Source of the DNA: JANSYL01 sp963921255
Lineage (GTDB): Bacteria > Pseudomonadota > Alphaproteobacteria > Rhodobacterales > Rhodobacteraceae
DNA: 64,000 nucleotides
Direction: 5' to 3'
Assembly: GCA_963921255.3 (NCBI GenBank)
Contig: CAWUEW020000003.1
Location: 310,001 to 374,000, forward strand
This document shows, in pieces, positions 42,615 through 49,883 of the stretch. Both the position numbers and the translations under genes were made by a program. Position 1 is the stretch's first letter. Each line of letters begins with the position of its first letter. A model generated the notes under the pieces. It ran no database searches. It saw only the letters and a program-made list of their open reading frames with translations, and was not told where the DNA came from.

Positions 42615-44542
42615 TCCGCGCACGCCTCGGGCGGGGTAACGGCCCCGAACTGCCCGTGGTCGGTTTTGCTCCAGTGGAATGGTTTGGTCGCTAGTTCGAA
42701 TACCGCGTACCAAGCCGCGAAAGTACCGAGCGCATAATAGACTTCAACCAATGGAGCGTAAGGCCTCAATCCGCGCAAGTGGGCTGGGCTGGTAGCAAGG
42801 AAAGAAAGAGCGAGGGATAGCGACAAACCGAATAACATGAGTGCCAAGATTGCGCTTAGAGCCTTGGGACTCATCGCTGGTTCGACTGGATGGGGCATGC
42901 CGAGCAGCAAAACCAAAAGCGACCAAATAACGGGCGCACAAAGGTTGCCAAAGACTGCACCCGCTAACTGTACTTGAAAGCCCGTAAAGCGCAAAGGACC
43001 CAAACTCTTTAACAATCTGCGGGGCCGGCGCATCGCAGCAGCCCACGTCATCAAGTAGCCCTTCTGCCAGCGGCTGCGTTGCTTTATCCAAGGCCATATC
43101 GCGGCATTTGCTTCTTCAAAGGTTGTGGTATCAAGGATTTCCGTGTGGTATCCGTGGATTGCCAGTCGTATACCAAGGTCGGCGTCTTCGGTAACGTTGT
43201 GTGCATCCCAGGCCCCAAGGCGTTCCAGGACCTTTCGTTTAAGAAAAAGCGTTGTGCCGCCCAAGGGAACAAACAAGCCCGACTTCTGGATACCCGGCAG
43301 GAGCACTCGGAACCAAGTCGCATATTCGATGGCAAAACAGCGCGACATGCCGTTGTGCCTGGCGTTGTAATAGTCCAGTCGCCCCTGCACGCAGGCCAGT
43401 TGCGATGGGGCTCTCGCAAATCGCTCAACCACTCGGTTAATCTGATCTGGTTCCGGCCGGTCTTCGGCGTCATAGACCCCAACAATACTACCGCGAGCAA
43501 AGTTAAGCGCAAAATTCAGCGCTCGTGGTTTAGTGCGCGGTGTTCCCGGGGGAACACATACAATTCGCACCCAAGGAGGTAGGGTAGCCTTTGCAAGTGT
43601 GGATCTGGTTGTCCAATCATCAACTTCTGTAACGAGGATGACATCCAAACGCTCACGCGGGTATTCGAGCTTGGATAGGTTGGCGACAAGGGTCCCGGCA
43701 ACGCTTCGCTCCTTGTAGAGAGCGACCAATATAGTCACGATGGGACGCGTCGACGGAATGGACTCTGATTGAATTATGTCAAGATGCTTGGCGCTACCGC
43801 CCCACAAACAAGCGGCGAGGGCTAAAGCCTTGAGCCCTAAGTTCAGACAAAAAAATATCAGCGCAATAGCGAAAATCGTTACCAACGATTCTCTTGGCGC
43901 GAGAATCAGAAGAGTGGCCAGAATGGCAAAAGTAGCGAGGCCCCACCGCTGAATTGTGGCCGCACGGAAAAAGCGGCTGGCAGTGCGTTGTGGCGCGCGC
44001 GCTTCTGCTTCGCGAGCCATACGAATGCCGTAAACTGCGACAGTGGCCGCAGTGATTTGCTCTCGGCTTGCTAGGCAAAAGGCCGGTCGCGTTCTATTGC
44101 GGAGCGCCTTTCGGATCTTGGGAATACGCACTGGATTTGTGACCCCAATGACGATGCGTCCACTACTACGAAGTAAAGGCGCGCAATCTAAGGCGATGGC
44201 GTTTTCGGCTGATAGGGCGTCAGCAAGGTCCGACGTTGGAGCCTTAATATCGTCTACGAGGGCTAAGTGGTGGATTTGGGCAAACGCATGCCGCATTTCA
44301 TCTTCAGTGACCAGCGATCGATCAACCATGATGTCGGAAAGCGGTCGATCTAGGCCGCGTTGGGCATCCCGCGCAATCGATAAATCGGTCTCTGTGATAT
44401 TGCCGTTTGCCATGAGGTACTCTGCGAGTCGTTGCTCGCGGACCAGGTTGTGCCGAGTCCGAGAGCTCCTTGCCATGCCGAGTGCACTATGCCGATTGAT
44501 TTCTGTAGCCGCTATGGCAGTCGTAAGCTTCTTGGTTCCCAT
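42605..44542 (-). CDS. Membrane GT2 glycosyltransferase with N-terminal MshEN domain
   Basis: The 645-residue protein joins an N-terminal T2SSE_N/MshEN domain (about 36-175, with RLAEYLMANGNITETDLSIA resembling the c-di-GMP-binding repeat) to TM helices (about 200-248). A family-2 glycosyltransferase domain follows from about 268 (TILVALYKE), with VYDAED, TEDADLG and QRSRWQKG (the QxxRW motif), then further TM helices. This is the layout of a processive exopolysaccharide synthase. Base composition is visibly less GC-rich than its neighbours, suggesting transfer. A CtrA box lies about 60 bases upstream. The start could also be Met23. Confidence 0.87.
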   Translation of the reverse strand: MGTKKLTTAIAATEINRHSALGMARSSRTRHNLVREQRLAEYLMANGNITETDLSIARDAQRGLDRPLSDIMVDRSLVTEDEMRHAFAQIHHLALVDDIKAPTSDLADALSAENAIALDCAPLLRSSGRIVIGVTNPVRIPKIRKALRNRTRPAFCLASREQITAATVAVYGIRMAREAEARAPQRTASRFFRAATIQRWGLATFAILATLLILAPRESLVTIFAIALIFFCLNLGLKALALAACLWGGSAKHLDIIQSESIPSTRPIVTILVALYKERSVAGTLVANLSKLEYPRERLDVILVTEVDDWTTRSTLAKATLPPWVRIVCVPPGTPRTKPRALNFALNFARGSIVGVYDAEDRPEPDQINRVVERFARAPSQLACVQGRLDYYNARHNGMSRCFAIEYATWFRVLLPGIQKSGLFVPLGGTTLFLKRKVLERLGAWDAHNVTEDADLGIRLAIHGYHTEILDTTTFEEANAAIWPWIKQRSRWQKGYLMTWAAAMRRPRRLLKSLGPLRFTGFQVQLAGAVFGNLCAPVIWSLLVLLLGMPHPVEPAMSPKALSAILALMLFGLSLSLALSFLATSPAHLRGLRPYAPLVEVYYALGTFAAWYAVFELATKPFHWSKTDHGQFGAVTPPEACADQA

Positions 44543-44602
44543 GCCCCCACTCCGAATGTCCCGCCAAGGCGGTCTGCATCGCGGGATTAGGCCGGAAAGC
44601 GG

Positions 44603-44617
44603 TTAACAGGCGGTTAA
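44603..44617 (-). promoter_or_regulatory. CtrA-box-like site TTAA-N7-TTAA
   Basis: On the minus strand the site reads TTAACCGCCTGTTAA, an exact match to the full CtrA consensus TTAA-N7-TTAA, followed by CC. It begins 61 bases upstream of the glycosyltransferase start and 16 bases past the carA stop. Direct repeats of CGGTTAAC make it up on the plus strand. Confidence 0.6.
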
Positions 44618-44632
44618 CGTCCGCGGGGGGTG

Positions 44633-45790
44633 TCAGGCCTTGGCGGTGCGCTTGGCGATGGCGTCGGCAAAGCGCTCGAACAGGTAGAAGCTGTCCTGTG
44701 GGCCGGGGCTGGCTTCGGGGTGATACTGGACCGAGAAGATCGGTTTCCCGTCCACCGCGATCCCGCAGTTCGAGCCGTCAAACAGGCTGACATGGGTTTC
44801 CGAGACGCCCGCGGGCAGGGTCTGGCTGTCCACCGTGAAGCCGTGGTTCATCGAGGTGATCTCCACCTTGCCCGTCGTCAGATCCTTGACCGGGTGGTTG
44901 GCCCCATGGTGGCCGTGGTTCATCTTGACCGTCTTCGCGCCAAGCGCGAGGGCCAGCATCTGGTGACCGAGGCAAATGCCGAACACCGGCAGATCGGCCG
45001 CCAGAACCCCCTGGATCATCGGCACGGCATAGGCGCCGGTCGCTGCCGGATCGCCGGGGCCGTTCGACAGGAACACGCCGTCGGGGTTCTGGGCCAGAAC
45101 CTCCTCGGCGGTGGTGCTTGCGGGCATCACGGTCACATCGCATCCCACGCTGGCCAGGCAGCGCAGGATGTTGCGCTTGGCGCCGTAGTCGATCGCGACG
45201 ACCTTGGGGGCAGGGATGTTCGGATCACGCTTGGGGTAGCCATCGGGCCACGCCCACCGCATCTCATCCCATTTGTAGGACTGCGCGCAGGTGACGTCCT
45301 TGGCCAGGTCCAGCCCTTCCAGCCCGGAAAACCCGCGCGCGGCGGCCACCAGCGCCTCGAGATCGAAGTTCCCGTCCGGGTCATGGGCCATCGCGACATG
45401 CGGCGCGCCCTGCTGCCGGATCGCGCGGGTCAGGCGCCGTGTGTCGAGGCCGCCGATGCCGATCCGTCCGGTTTTCTCCAGCCAGGCCTCAAGCTCGCCC
45501 GTGGCGCGCCAGTTCGAGGGCTCGGTCGGATCCCACTTGACGACCATGCCTTCCGCGACCGGGTCGGCGGTTTCGTCATCCTCGGGCGTGACGCCGGTGT
45601 TGCCGATATGCGGGAAGGTGAAGGTCACGATCTGCCCGGCATAGGACGGGTCTGTCATGATCTCCTGATAGCCGGTCATCGCGGTGTTGAAGCACAGCTC
45701 GGCCACGCGCGTTCCGGTTGCGCCGAACCCTCGGCCATAAAACAGCGTTCCGTCAGCGAGGGCGAGGCAGGCGGTCGGCGTGTCGGTCAT
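44633..45790 (-). CDS. carA: Carbamoyl-phosphate synthase, small (glutaminase) subunit
   Basis: CarA hydrolyses glutamine and channels ammonia to CarB for carbamoyl phosphate, the precursor of arginine and pyrimidines. The 385-residue protein has the CPSase N domain (LADGTLFYGRGFGATG, ELCFNTAMTGYQEIMTDPSYAGQIV) and a class I amidotransferase domain. The latter has nucleophile Cys in FGICLGHQ, MNHGHHG and YHPEASPGP (His/Glu). carB is not adjacent in this window. It is divergent from the YqeY-like gene. Confidence 0.97.
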   Translation of the reverse strand: MTDTPTACLALADGTLFYGRGFGATGTRVAELCFNTAMTGYQEIMTDPSYAGQIVTFTFPHIGNTGVTPEDDETADPVAEGMVVKWDPTEPSNWRATGELEAWLEKTGRIGIGGLDTRRLTRAIRQQGAPHVAMAHDPDGNFDLEALVAAARGFSGLEGLDLAKDVTCAQSYKWDEMRWAWPDGYPKRDPNIPAPKVVAIDYGAKRNILRCLASVGCDVTVMPASTTAEEVLAQNPDGVFLSNGPGDPAATGAYAVPMIQGVLAADLPVFGICLGHQMLALALGAKTVKMNHGHHGANHPVKDLTTGKVEITSMNHGFTVDSQTLPAGVSETHVSLFDGSNCGIAVDGKPIFSVQYHPEASPGPQDSFYLFERFADAIAKRTAKA

Positions 45791-45949
45791 GGCACAGATT
45801 CCGGTGTGTCAGGGTAAATCGGGCCGGGTTTAGGGGGCCGGACAGGGGCGGTCAAGGCGCGGCGGTGCTGCAGGTGCACAGGGGTGGTTGTTGCGCGGCA
45901 TGCGATGCCCTATCTAGGCGGCTTGGGACAGCATCAGGGGATGTGCGAC

Positions 45950-46408
45950 ATGGGTTTGCGACAGCGGATCACGACCGGCCTGAAAGAGGCCATGCGCGAC
46001 AAGGACGCCACGCGGCTGAGCACGCTGCGGCTGATCAATGCCGCCGTGAAGGATCAGGACATCGCCGTGCGCGCCAAGGGCAACGCCGAGGGCGTGGCCG
46101 ATGATGAAATTCTGGCGATCCTGGGCAAGATGGTGAAGCAGCGCCAGGAAAGCGCGCGCGCCTACGAAGAAGGCGGGCGGCTGGAACTGGCCGAAAAGGA
46201 ACTGTCGGAGATCGCGGTGATCGAGGATTACCTGCCCCGCCAGTTGGACGAGGCCGAGGTTGAGGCCGCGGTTGCCAAGGCCATTTCCGAGACCGAAGCG
46301 ACCAGCCTGCGCGACATGGGCAAGGTGATGGGCATCCTGAAAGGCAAATACACCGGCCAGATGGATTTCGGCGCCGTTGGCCCCATGGTGAAGGCGCGCC
46401 TGGGATAA
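45950..46408 (+). CDS. GatB/YqeY domain protein
   Basis: The 152-residue protein is related to the tail domain of GatB and to YqeY. It starts MGLRQRITTGLKEAMRDKDATRLSTLRLINAAVKDQDI and has the family LEDYLPxQL-like block (VIEDYLPRQLDEAEVE) and the final MGKVMGILKGKYTGQMDFGAV. YqeY proteins bind tRNA-like substrates in some models; the role is not settled. In Rhodobacteraceae it often lies divergent from carA, as here. A GGGG-containing site precedes the ATG at 45950. Confidence 0.9.
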   Translation: MGLRQRITTGLKEAMRDKDATRLSTLRLINAAVKDQDIAVRAKGNAEGVADDEILAILGKMVKQRQESARAYEEGGRLELAEKELSEIAVIEDYLPRQLDEAEVEAAVAKAISETEATSLRDMGKVMGILKGKYTGQMDFGAVGPMVKARLG

Positions 46409-46755
46409 CGGCCGGTCTGCGCACGCCGGTGCGCGCCCTGCAGCGATGTGGGCGGGGCGGCGGCGGCTGAGCCGGGAACGCTCGGGGGGCGGCGTGCAGG
46501 GCACGCAACTTGCCAAATATGGCGGCGCCGCCAAGGGGCGCGGGTTCGGTCCCGGGCCCAAGATCGGGCCGGGTCGCGTATGTGCGCACGGTGCGAACGC
46601 CCGCCCTTGGCCCTTTCGGGGCTGTCTTCAGGTGGGCGCGGGAACCGTTGCCAAATGCGGCGGGTTTGCCAGCCCCCCCGCGCGAAAACGTCTTCGGCCT
46701 TGGGGTGTAGCGCAAAAAGGTAAACCGCCCGTCAAGTTTCGCCGGGCACCGCGCG
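46409..46755. other. GC-rich intergenic region without a gene
   Basis: These 347 bases lie between the convergent YqeY-like and LrgB genes. Open frames here are GC-driven and show no protein-like character. I note G/C-rich stretches and a weak dyad near CGTATGTGCGCACGG, but no clear terminator, promoter or known RNA. Confidence 0.5.
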
Positions 46756-47487
46756 CTACCCGCCGAAGGCCCAGGTCATCCCGGCCCAGAGGATGGGCAG
46801 CAACAGCGCCGTGGCCATGGCATTCAGCCCCATCGCCAGACCGGAAAACGCGCCCGCGGTTTCGTTGACCTGAAGCGCGCGCGCCGTGCCGATGCCGTGG
46901 CTGGCGGTTCCGATGGCCAAGCCTCGGGCGCGCCAATCGGTGATGCCCATGGCGTTCATCAGGACGGGCCCGAACATCGCGCCGAGGATGCCGGTGACAA
47001 TCACCAGAACCGCCGTCAGCGAGGGGAAGCCGCCCAATTGCTCGGCAATCGCCATGGCAACCGGCGCGGTTGTGGATTTGGGTGCGATCGACACCATGAC
47101 CTCGGGCGCGCCGCCCAGACCCCAGACCACCAGAACGGCGGTGGCGATGGCTGTCAGCGAGCCGGTCAGCAGGCTGGCGGCGATCGCGACGGCGGATTGC
47201 CGGACAAGGTGCCATTGCCGGTACAGCGGGATGGCCAGCGCCACCGTCGCCGGCCCAAGCAGGAAATGGACAAACTGCGCGCCCTCGAAATAGGTGCCGT
47301 AATCCGTGCCGGTCAGGACCAGCACCGCGACCACCAGACAGACCGCGATCAGGACAGGGTTCAGCAGCGGTTGGCGGCCAAACCGTTCGAACACCCAGGT
47401 CGCGCACTGGAACGCCACCAGCGTGATGGTCAGGTGAAACAGCGGTGAGACACTAAGATAGACCCAGGTGTCAGCCAGATTATCCAT
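46756..47487 (-). CDS. LrgB/CidB family membrane protein
   Basis: The 243-residue inner-membrane protein has about six to eight hydrophobic segments. It shows the family core SIAPKSTTAPVAMAIAEQLGG and the C-terminal IGTASHGIGTARALQVNETAGAFSGLAMGLN, which are highly characteristic of LrgB/YohK. In bacteria and plants LrgAB-type pairs act in holin-like control or in export of glycolate and pyruvate. It overlaps the LrgA gene by 8 bases, so they are a coupled pair. Confidence 0.92.
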   Translation of the reverse strand: MDNLADTWVYLSVSPLFHLTITLVAFQCATWVFERFGRQPLLNPVLIAVCLVVAVLVLTGTDYGTYFEGAQFVHFLLGPATVALAIPLYRQWHLVRQSAVAIAASLLTGSLTAIATAVLVVWGLGGAPEVMVSIAPKSTTAPVAMAIAEQLGGFPSLTAVLVIVTGILGAMFGPVLMNAMGITDWRARGLAIGTASHGIGTARALQVNETAGAFSGLAMGLNAMATALLLPILWAGMTWAFGG

Positions 47488-47830
47488 CCCGGTCCCCTTT
47501 TTTGCTGAGCCAGCCCATCATCAGCGCGGTGACGGCGATCGTGGCCAGGGTGCTGACGATCAGGGCGGCGCTGAGTGGCAAAAGCGCCTCGCCCAACAGC
47601 TGGAAATGCAGCATCACGCCCGCGCCCGCCGGGACGAACAGCAGGGACATGCCGCGCAGCAGACCATTGGCCGTTTGATCCAACGCCTCGGGCACCTCGC
47701 CCCGCCAGAGCAGCAGCAGGAACAGCAGGACCATGCCCAGAACCGGGCCAGGGACGGGAAGGCCGAGGAAGCCGACAATCACTTCACCCGCCAATTGGCA
47801 GGCCAGGATCAAGGTGAGATATGCAATCAT
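47480..47830 (-). CDS. CidA/LrgA family holin-like protein
   Basis: The 116-residue membrane protein has four predicted helices and the family pattern ACQLAGEVIVGFLGLPVPGPVLGMVLLFLLLL followed by SLLFVPAGAGVMLHFQLL. It is the partner of the LrgB-like protein downstream. The frame is open to 47947, but MIAYLTLILACQLAGE at 47830 gives the normal length. It is divergent from the cytochrome c' gene across 139 bases. Confidence 0.92.
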   Translation of the reverse strand: MIAYLTLILACQLAGEVIVGFLGLPVPGPVLGMVLLFLLLLWRGEVPEALDQTANGLLRGMSLLFVPAGAGVMLHFQLLGEALLPLSAALIVSTLATIAVTALMMGWLSKKGDRDG

Positions 47831-47863
47831 GGCAGTCTCCGAAGCGCGCGGGGGGCGGGACCG

Positions 47864-47889
47864 GGTCATCACGACTGTGTGATCTGACC
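47864..47889. promoter_or_regulatory. Operator-like dyad between lrgA-like and cytochrome c' genes
   Basis: GGTCA-TCAC and GTGA-TC-TGACC are arranged as an interrupted inverted repeat around GACTGT, 34 bases from the lrgA-like start. The arms are short and imperfectly spaced, so this is a candidate site only. Confidence 0.3.
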
Positions 47890-47969
47890 AAGGCTCCTGC
47901 GCGGGAGGGGGCTTGAACTGAGGCGTCTTGGGCCGTTTCCTGTCCATTGGACAAGGGAAGGCACCGAAG

Positions 47970-48413
47970 ATGCGATTGAGACTACTGGTATCACTGGCCG
48001 CGCTGGGCGTTTCAAGCGCCGTTTTTGCCCATACCGGGGTTCAGAACCCGGCCGTCCTGGCGCGCATGGACGGGATGAAATCCATGGGCGGTCAGATGGA
48101 GGTCCTGGTTCCGATGGTCCGTGGCGCGACGGCGTTTGACGCTGCGCAGGTGACCGCCGCCATGGCGCGTCTGGCAGAGGAGGCGGATGCGGCTGTGATC
48201 CTGTTCCGGGACCGCGAGGTCGACCCGCGCATGGAAGCGCTGGAGGTCATCTGGACGGAGTACGAGGATTTCGAAGGCCGGCTGACCGAGCTTGCACGCC
48301 TTGCGCGCGGGTATGAAGGCGCAATCGCGGATCTGGATGCGCTGCGGGGGGCGGTGCGCGAGATCGGGGCCTCCTGCACCGGATGTCACGAGATCTATCG
48401 GGCCGAACAGTGA
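47970..48413 (+). CDS. Cytochrome c' (class II c-type cytochrome)
   Basis: This is a periplasmic haem protein of 147 residues with a signal peptide (MRLRLLVSLAALGVSSAVFA). Its four-helix bundle has the haem-binding motif CTGCH close to the C-terminus (GASCTGCHEIYRAEQ), the hallmark of cytochromes c'. The N-terminal part has the usual RMDGMKSMGGQM block. These proteins bind NO or CO and may protect against nitrosative stress. Its stop overlaps by one base the ATG that probably began the next cytochrome gene. Confidence 0.92.
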   Translation: MRLRLLVSLAALGVSSAVFAHTGVQNPAVLARMDGMKSMGGQMEVLVPMVRGATAFDAAQVTAAMARLAEEADAAVILFRDREVDPRMEALEVIWTEYEDFEGRLTELARLARGYEGAIADLDALRGAVREIGASCTGCHEIYRAEQ

Positions 48414-48437
48414 TGCGGGTTTGGGCGTGGGTCGCGT

Positions 48438-48851
48438 TTGGGGGGCCTGACGGGCGCTGCGACCGGCGCTGATGCGGATCATGAATTGGTCGGGCGCGAC
48501 CTGGCCTTGGGCCAGACGCTTTATGCCACCCAATGCGCCGCCTGCCATGGGGCCGCACTGGAAGGGCAACCGGATTGGCAGGTGGCGGGCCCGGACGGGG
48601 TGCTGCCCGCGCCGCCCCATGACGAAACCGGGCACACCTGGCACCACGACAATGGTCTGCTGTTCAACTACACCTATTTCGGTGGGGCCGAGGCGCTGGC
48701 TGCGCGTGGCATCACCGGGGTGCCGTCGGGGATGCCCGCCTTTTCCGGCGACCTGAGCGCGGACGAGGTCTGGGCGGTCTTGGCCTTCATCCGCTCCACC
48801 TGGCCCGCAGAGGTGCAGGCCATCCAGGACAGCCTGAACCCGCGGCACTAA
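48438..48851 (+). CDS. c-type cytochrome, N-terminus disrupted by a probable frameshift
   Basis: The visible frame has 137 codons with haem motif CAACH and the axial Met likely in SGMPAF. The middle (QPDWQVAGPDGVLPAPPHDETGHTWHHDN) is typical of small cytochromes paired with cytochrome c' in this group. The frame has only a TTG start and no signal peptide. An ATG at 48413, coupled to the upstream stop, reads MRVWAWVAFGG and would enter this frame if one G were removed from the G6 run at 48440-48445. So the real gene probably spans 48413-48851 with one extra base. Confidence 0.75.
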   Translation: MGGLTGAATGADADHELVGRDLALGQTLYATQCAACHGAALEGQPDWQVAGPDGVLPAPPHDETGHTWHHDNGLLFNYTYFGGAEALAARGITGVPSGMPAFSGDLSADEVWAVLAFIRSTWPAEVQAIQDSLNPRH

Positions 48852-48855
48852 CCCG

Positions 48856-49359
48856 TCAGGGCGTGGCGCGGCGCAGTTCGCGGTCCAGCGTGTCTTTCAA
48901 CGCGATGCGTTCGGGCGGTGTCAGAAACGCGCCCAGTTCCACCTCGCGGGTGCCGCCCTGAAGCGTCAGATACTGCGGGACGGGTCCGCCCTTGGCGTGC
49001 AGCACGGGGCGCACCCAATAGGGGTTGGCCTCCCAATCGCGCGGCGGGGTCTTGCCCGGATCGTGGCGTTCGAGGCGCACCAGATCGTCCCAGATCAGCA
49101 CATCTTCATACATGTCGCGATCCCGCCAAGACCGTTTGAGGGCAAACCAGATGCCCCAGACCGCGGCGAGGATGAAGGGCAGCAGGGCCCAGAACACCGG
49201 GTTGCCGAGGATTGACAAAAGCGGCACCGAAATCAGCGCGGCGGTCAGCCCGATGAACCACACGAACCCGTCGGGCGTCAGGCTTTTGTGCGGGGTCAGG
49301 CGCAGGTGCAGGCGCGGGGTGTCGTCGCGGGCGGACGCGGGGAGAGTGTGCACGGGCAT
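48856..49359 (-). CDS. DUF2244 membrane protein
   Basis: The 167-residue protein has two adjacent transmembrane helices (GFVWFIGLTAALISVPLLSIL and PVFWALLPFILAAVWGIWFAL) and a C-terminal cytoplasmic domain with LERHDPGKTPPRDWEANPYWVRPVL, the DUF2244 signature. It is commonly found in alphaproteobacteria near cytochrome oxidase genes, as here 0.5 kb from ctaD. Function is unknown. It converges on the cytochrome c gene with four bases between. Confidence 0.87.
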   Translation of the reverse strand: MPVHTLPASARDDTPRLHLRLTPHKSLTPDGFVWFIGLTAALISVPLLSILGNPVFWALLPFILAAVWGIWFALKRSWRDRDMYEDVLIWDDLVRLERHDPGKTPPRDWEANPYWVRPVLHAKGGPVPQYLTLQGGTREVELGAFLTPPERIALKDTLDRELRRATP

Positions 49360-49373
49360 GGGACGGGGGCCGT

Positions 49374-49793
49374 CTAGTCGGTGATCTGTTGGTGGACTTC
49401 GATCACATTGCCCTCGGGGTCGTGAAAGAAGACCTGATGCCATTCCTTGGCGAATGTGGTGCCGTAGTCCGAATAGGGAATGCCGCGCGCGTCCAGAAGC
49501 GCCAGAAAGGCGGCGATGTCGTCGGTGCGAAAGGCGATATGGCCGCTGTGGACCGGGTTGATGGTCTGGCCGTTCTTGAAGGCCACGTCGAAGTTCCGCT
49601 CGGCCAGGTGCATCTGCATGGCGCCATCGGTGGCGAAGCGGATCTTGCCCGCAAAGCCCGCGTCCTCGGTCGCTTCGGTGCGGGGGAAGTTCTCGGCGGG
49701 GATGTCCGCCAGCCCAAGCACGTCGGTGTAGAATTCGTGCATCCCGTCCACATCCGGCGACACGAAATTGATGTGGTGAAATTCCAGTTTCAT
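49374..49793 (-). CDS. VOC-family (glyoxalase-like) protein
   Basis: The 139-residue protein of the vicinal oxygen chelate fold has the paired beta-alpha-beta units (LEFHHINFVSPDVDGMHEFYTDVLGL and HSGHIAFRTDDIAAFLALLDARGI) and possible metal ligands His5 or His6, His in HSGHIAF and the C-terminal Glu in NVIEVHQ. It could be a lyase, isomerase or binding protein. The start at 49793 (MKLEFHH) is preferred to an upstream ATG. It lies between ctaD and the DUF2244 gene on the same strand. Confidence 0.87.
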   Translation of the reverse strand: MKLEFHHINFVSPDVDGMHEFYTDVLGLADIPAENFPRTEATEDAGFAGKIRFATDGAMQMHLAERNFDVAFKNGQTINPVHSGHIAFRTDDIAAFLALLDARGIPYSDYGTTFAKEWHQVFFHDPEGNVIEVHQQITD

Positions 49794-49829
49794 GGGTCCT
49801 CCCGGCGGCGGCATGGCCCCCCAATGACA

Positions 49830-49859
49830 AGGGGCGCCGCAATGCTCTGCGGCGCCCCT
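49830..49859 (-). terminator. Terminator downstream of ctaD
   Basis: A 12-bp stem AGGGGCGCCGCA / TGCGGCGCCCCT with a 6-base loop lies 24 bases after the ctaD stop; on the minus strand it is followed by TGTCATT, a weak T-run. Confidence 0.6.
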
Positions 49860-49883
49860 GTTGTTCGCGGTCCGTCCGGGGCG

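Noticed and set aside
46446..46868. Open frames in the GC-rich gap after the YqeY-like gene
   Set aside because: Arg/Gly/Pro-rich, overlapping each other in several frames, no ribosome binding site and no family resemblance.
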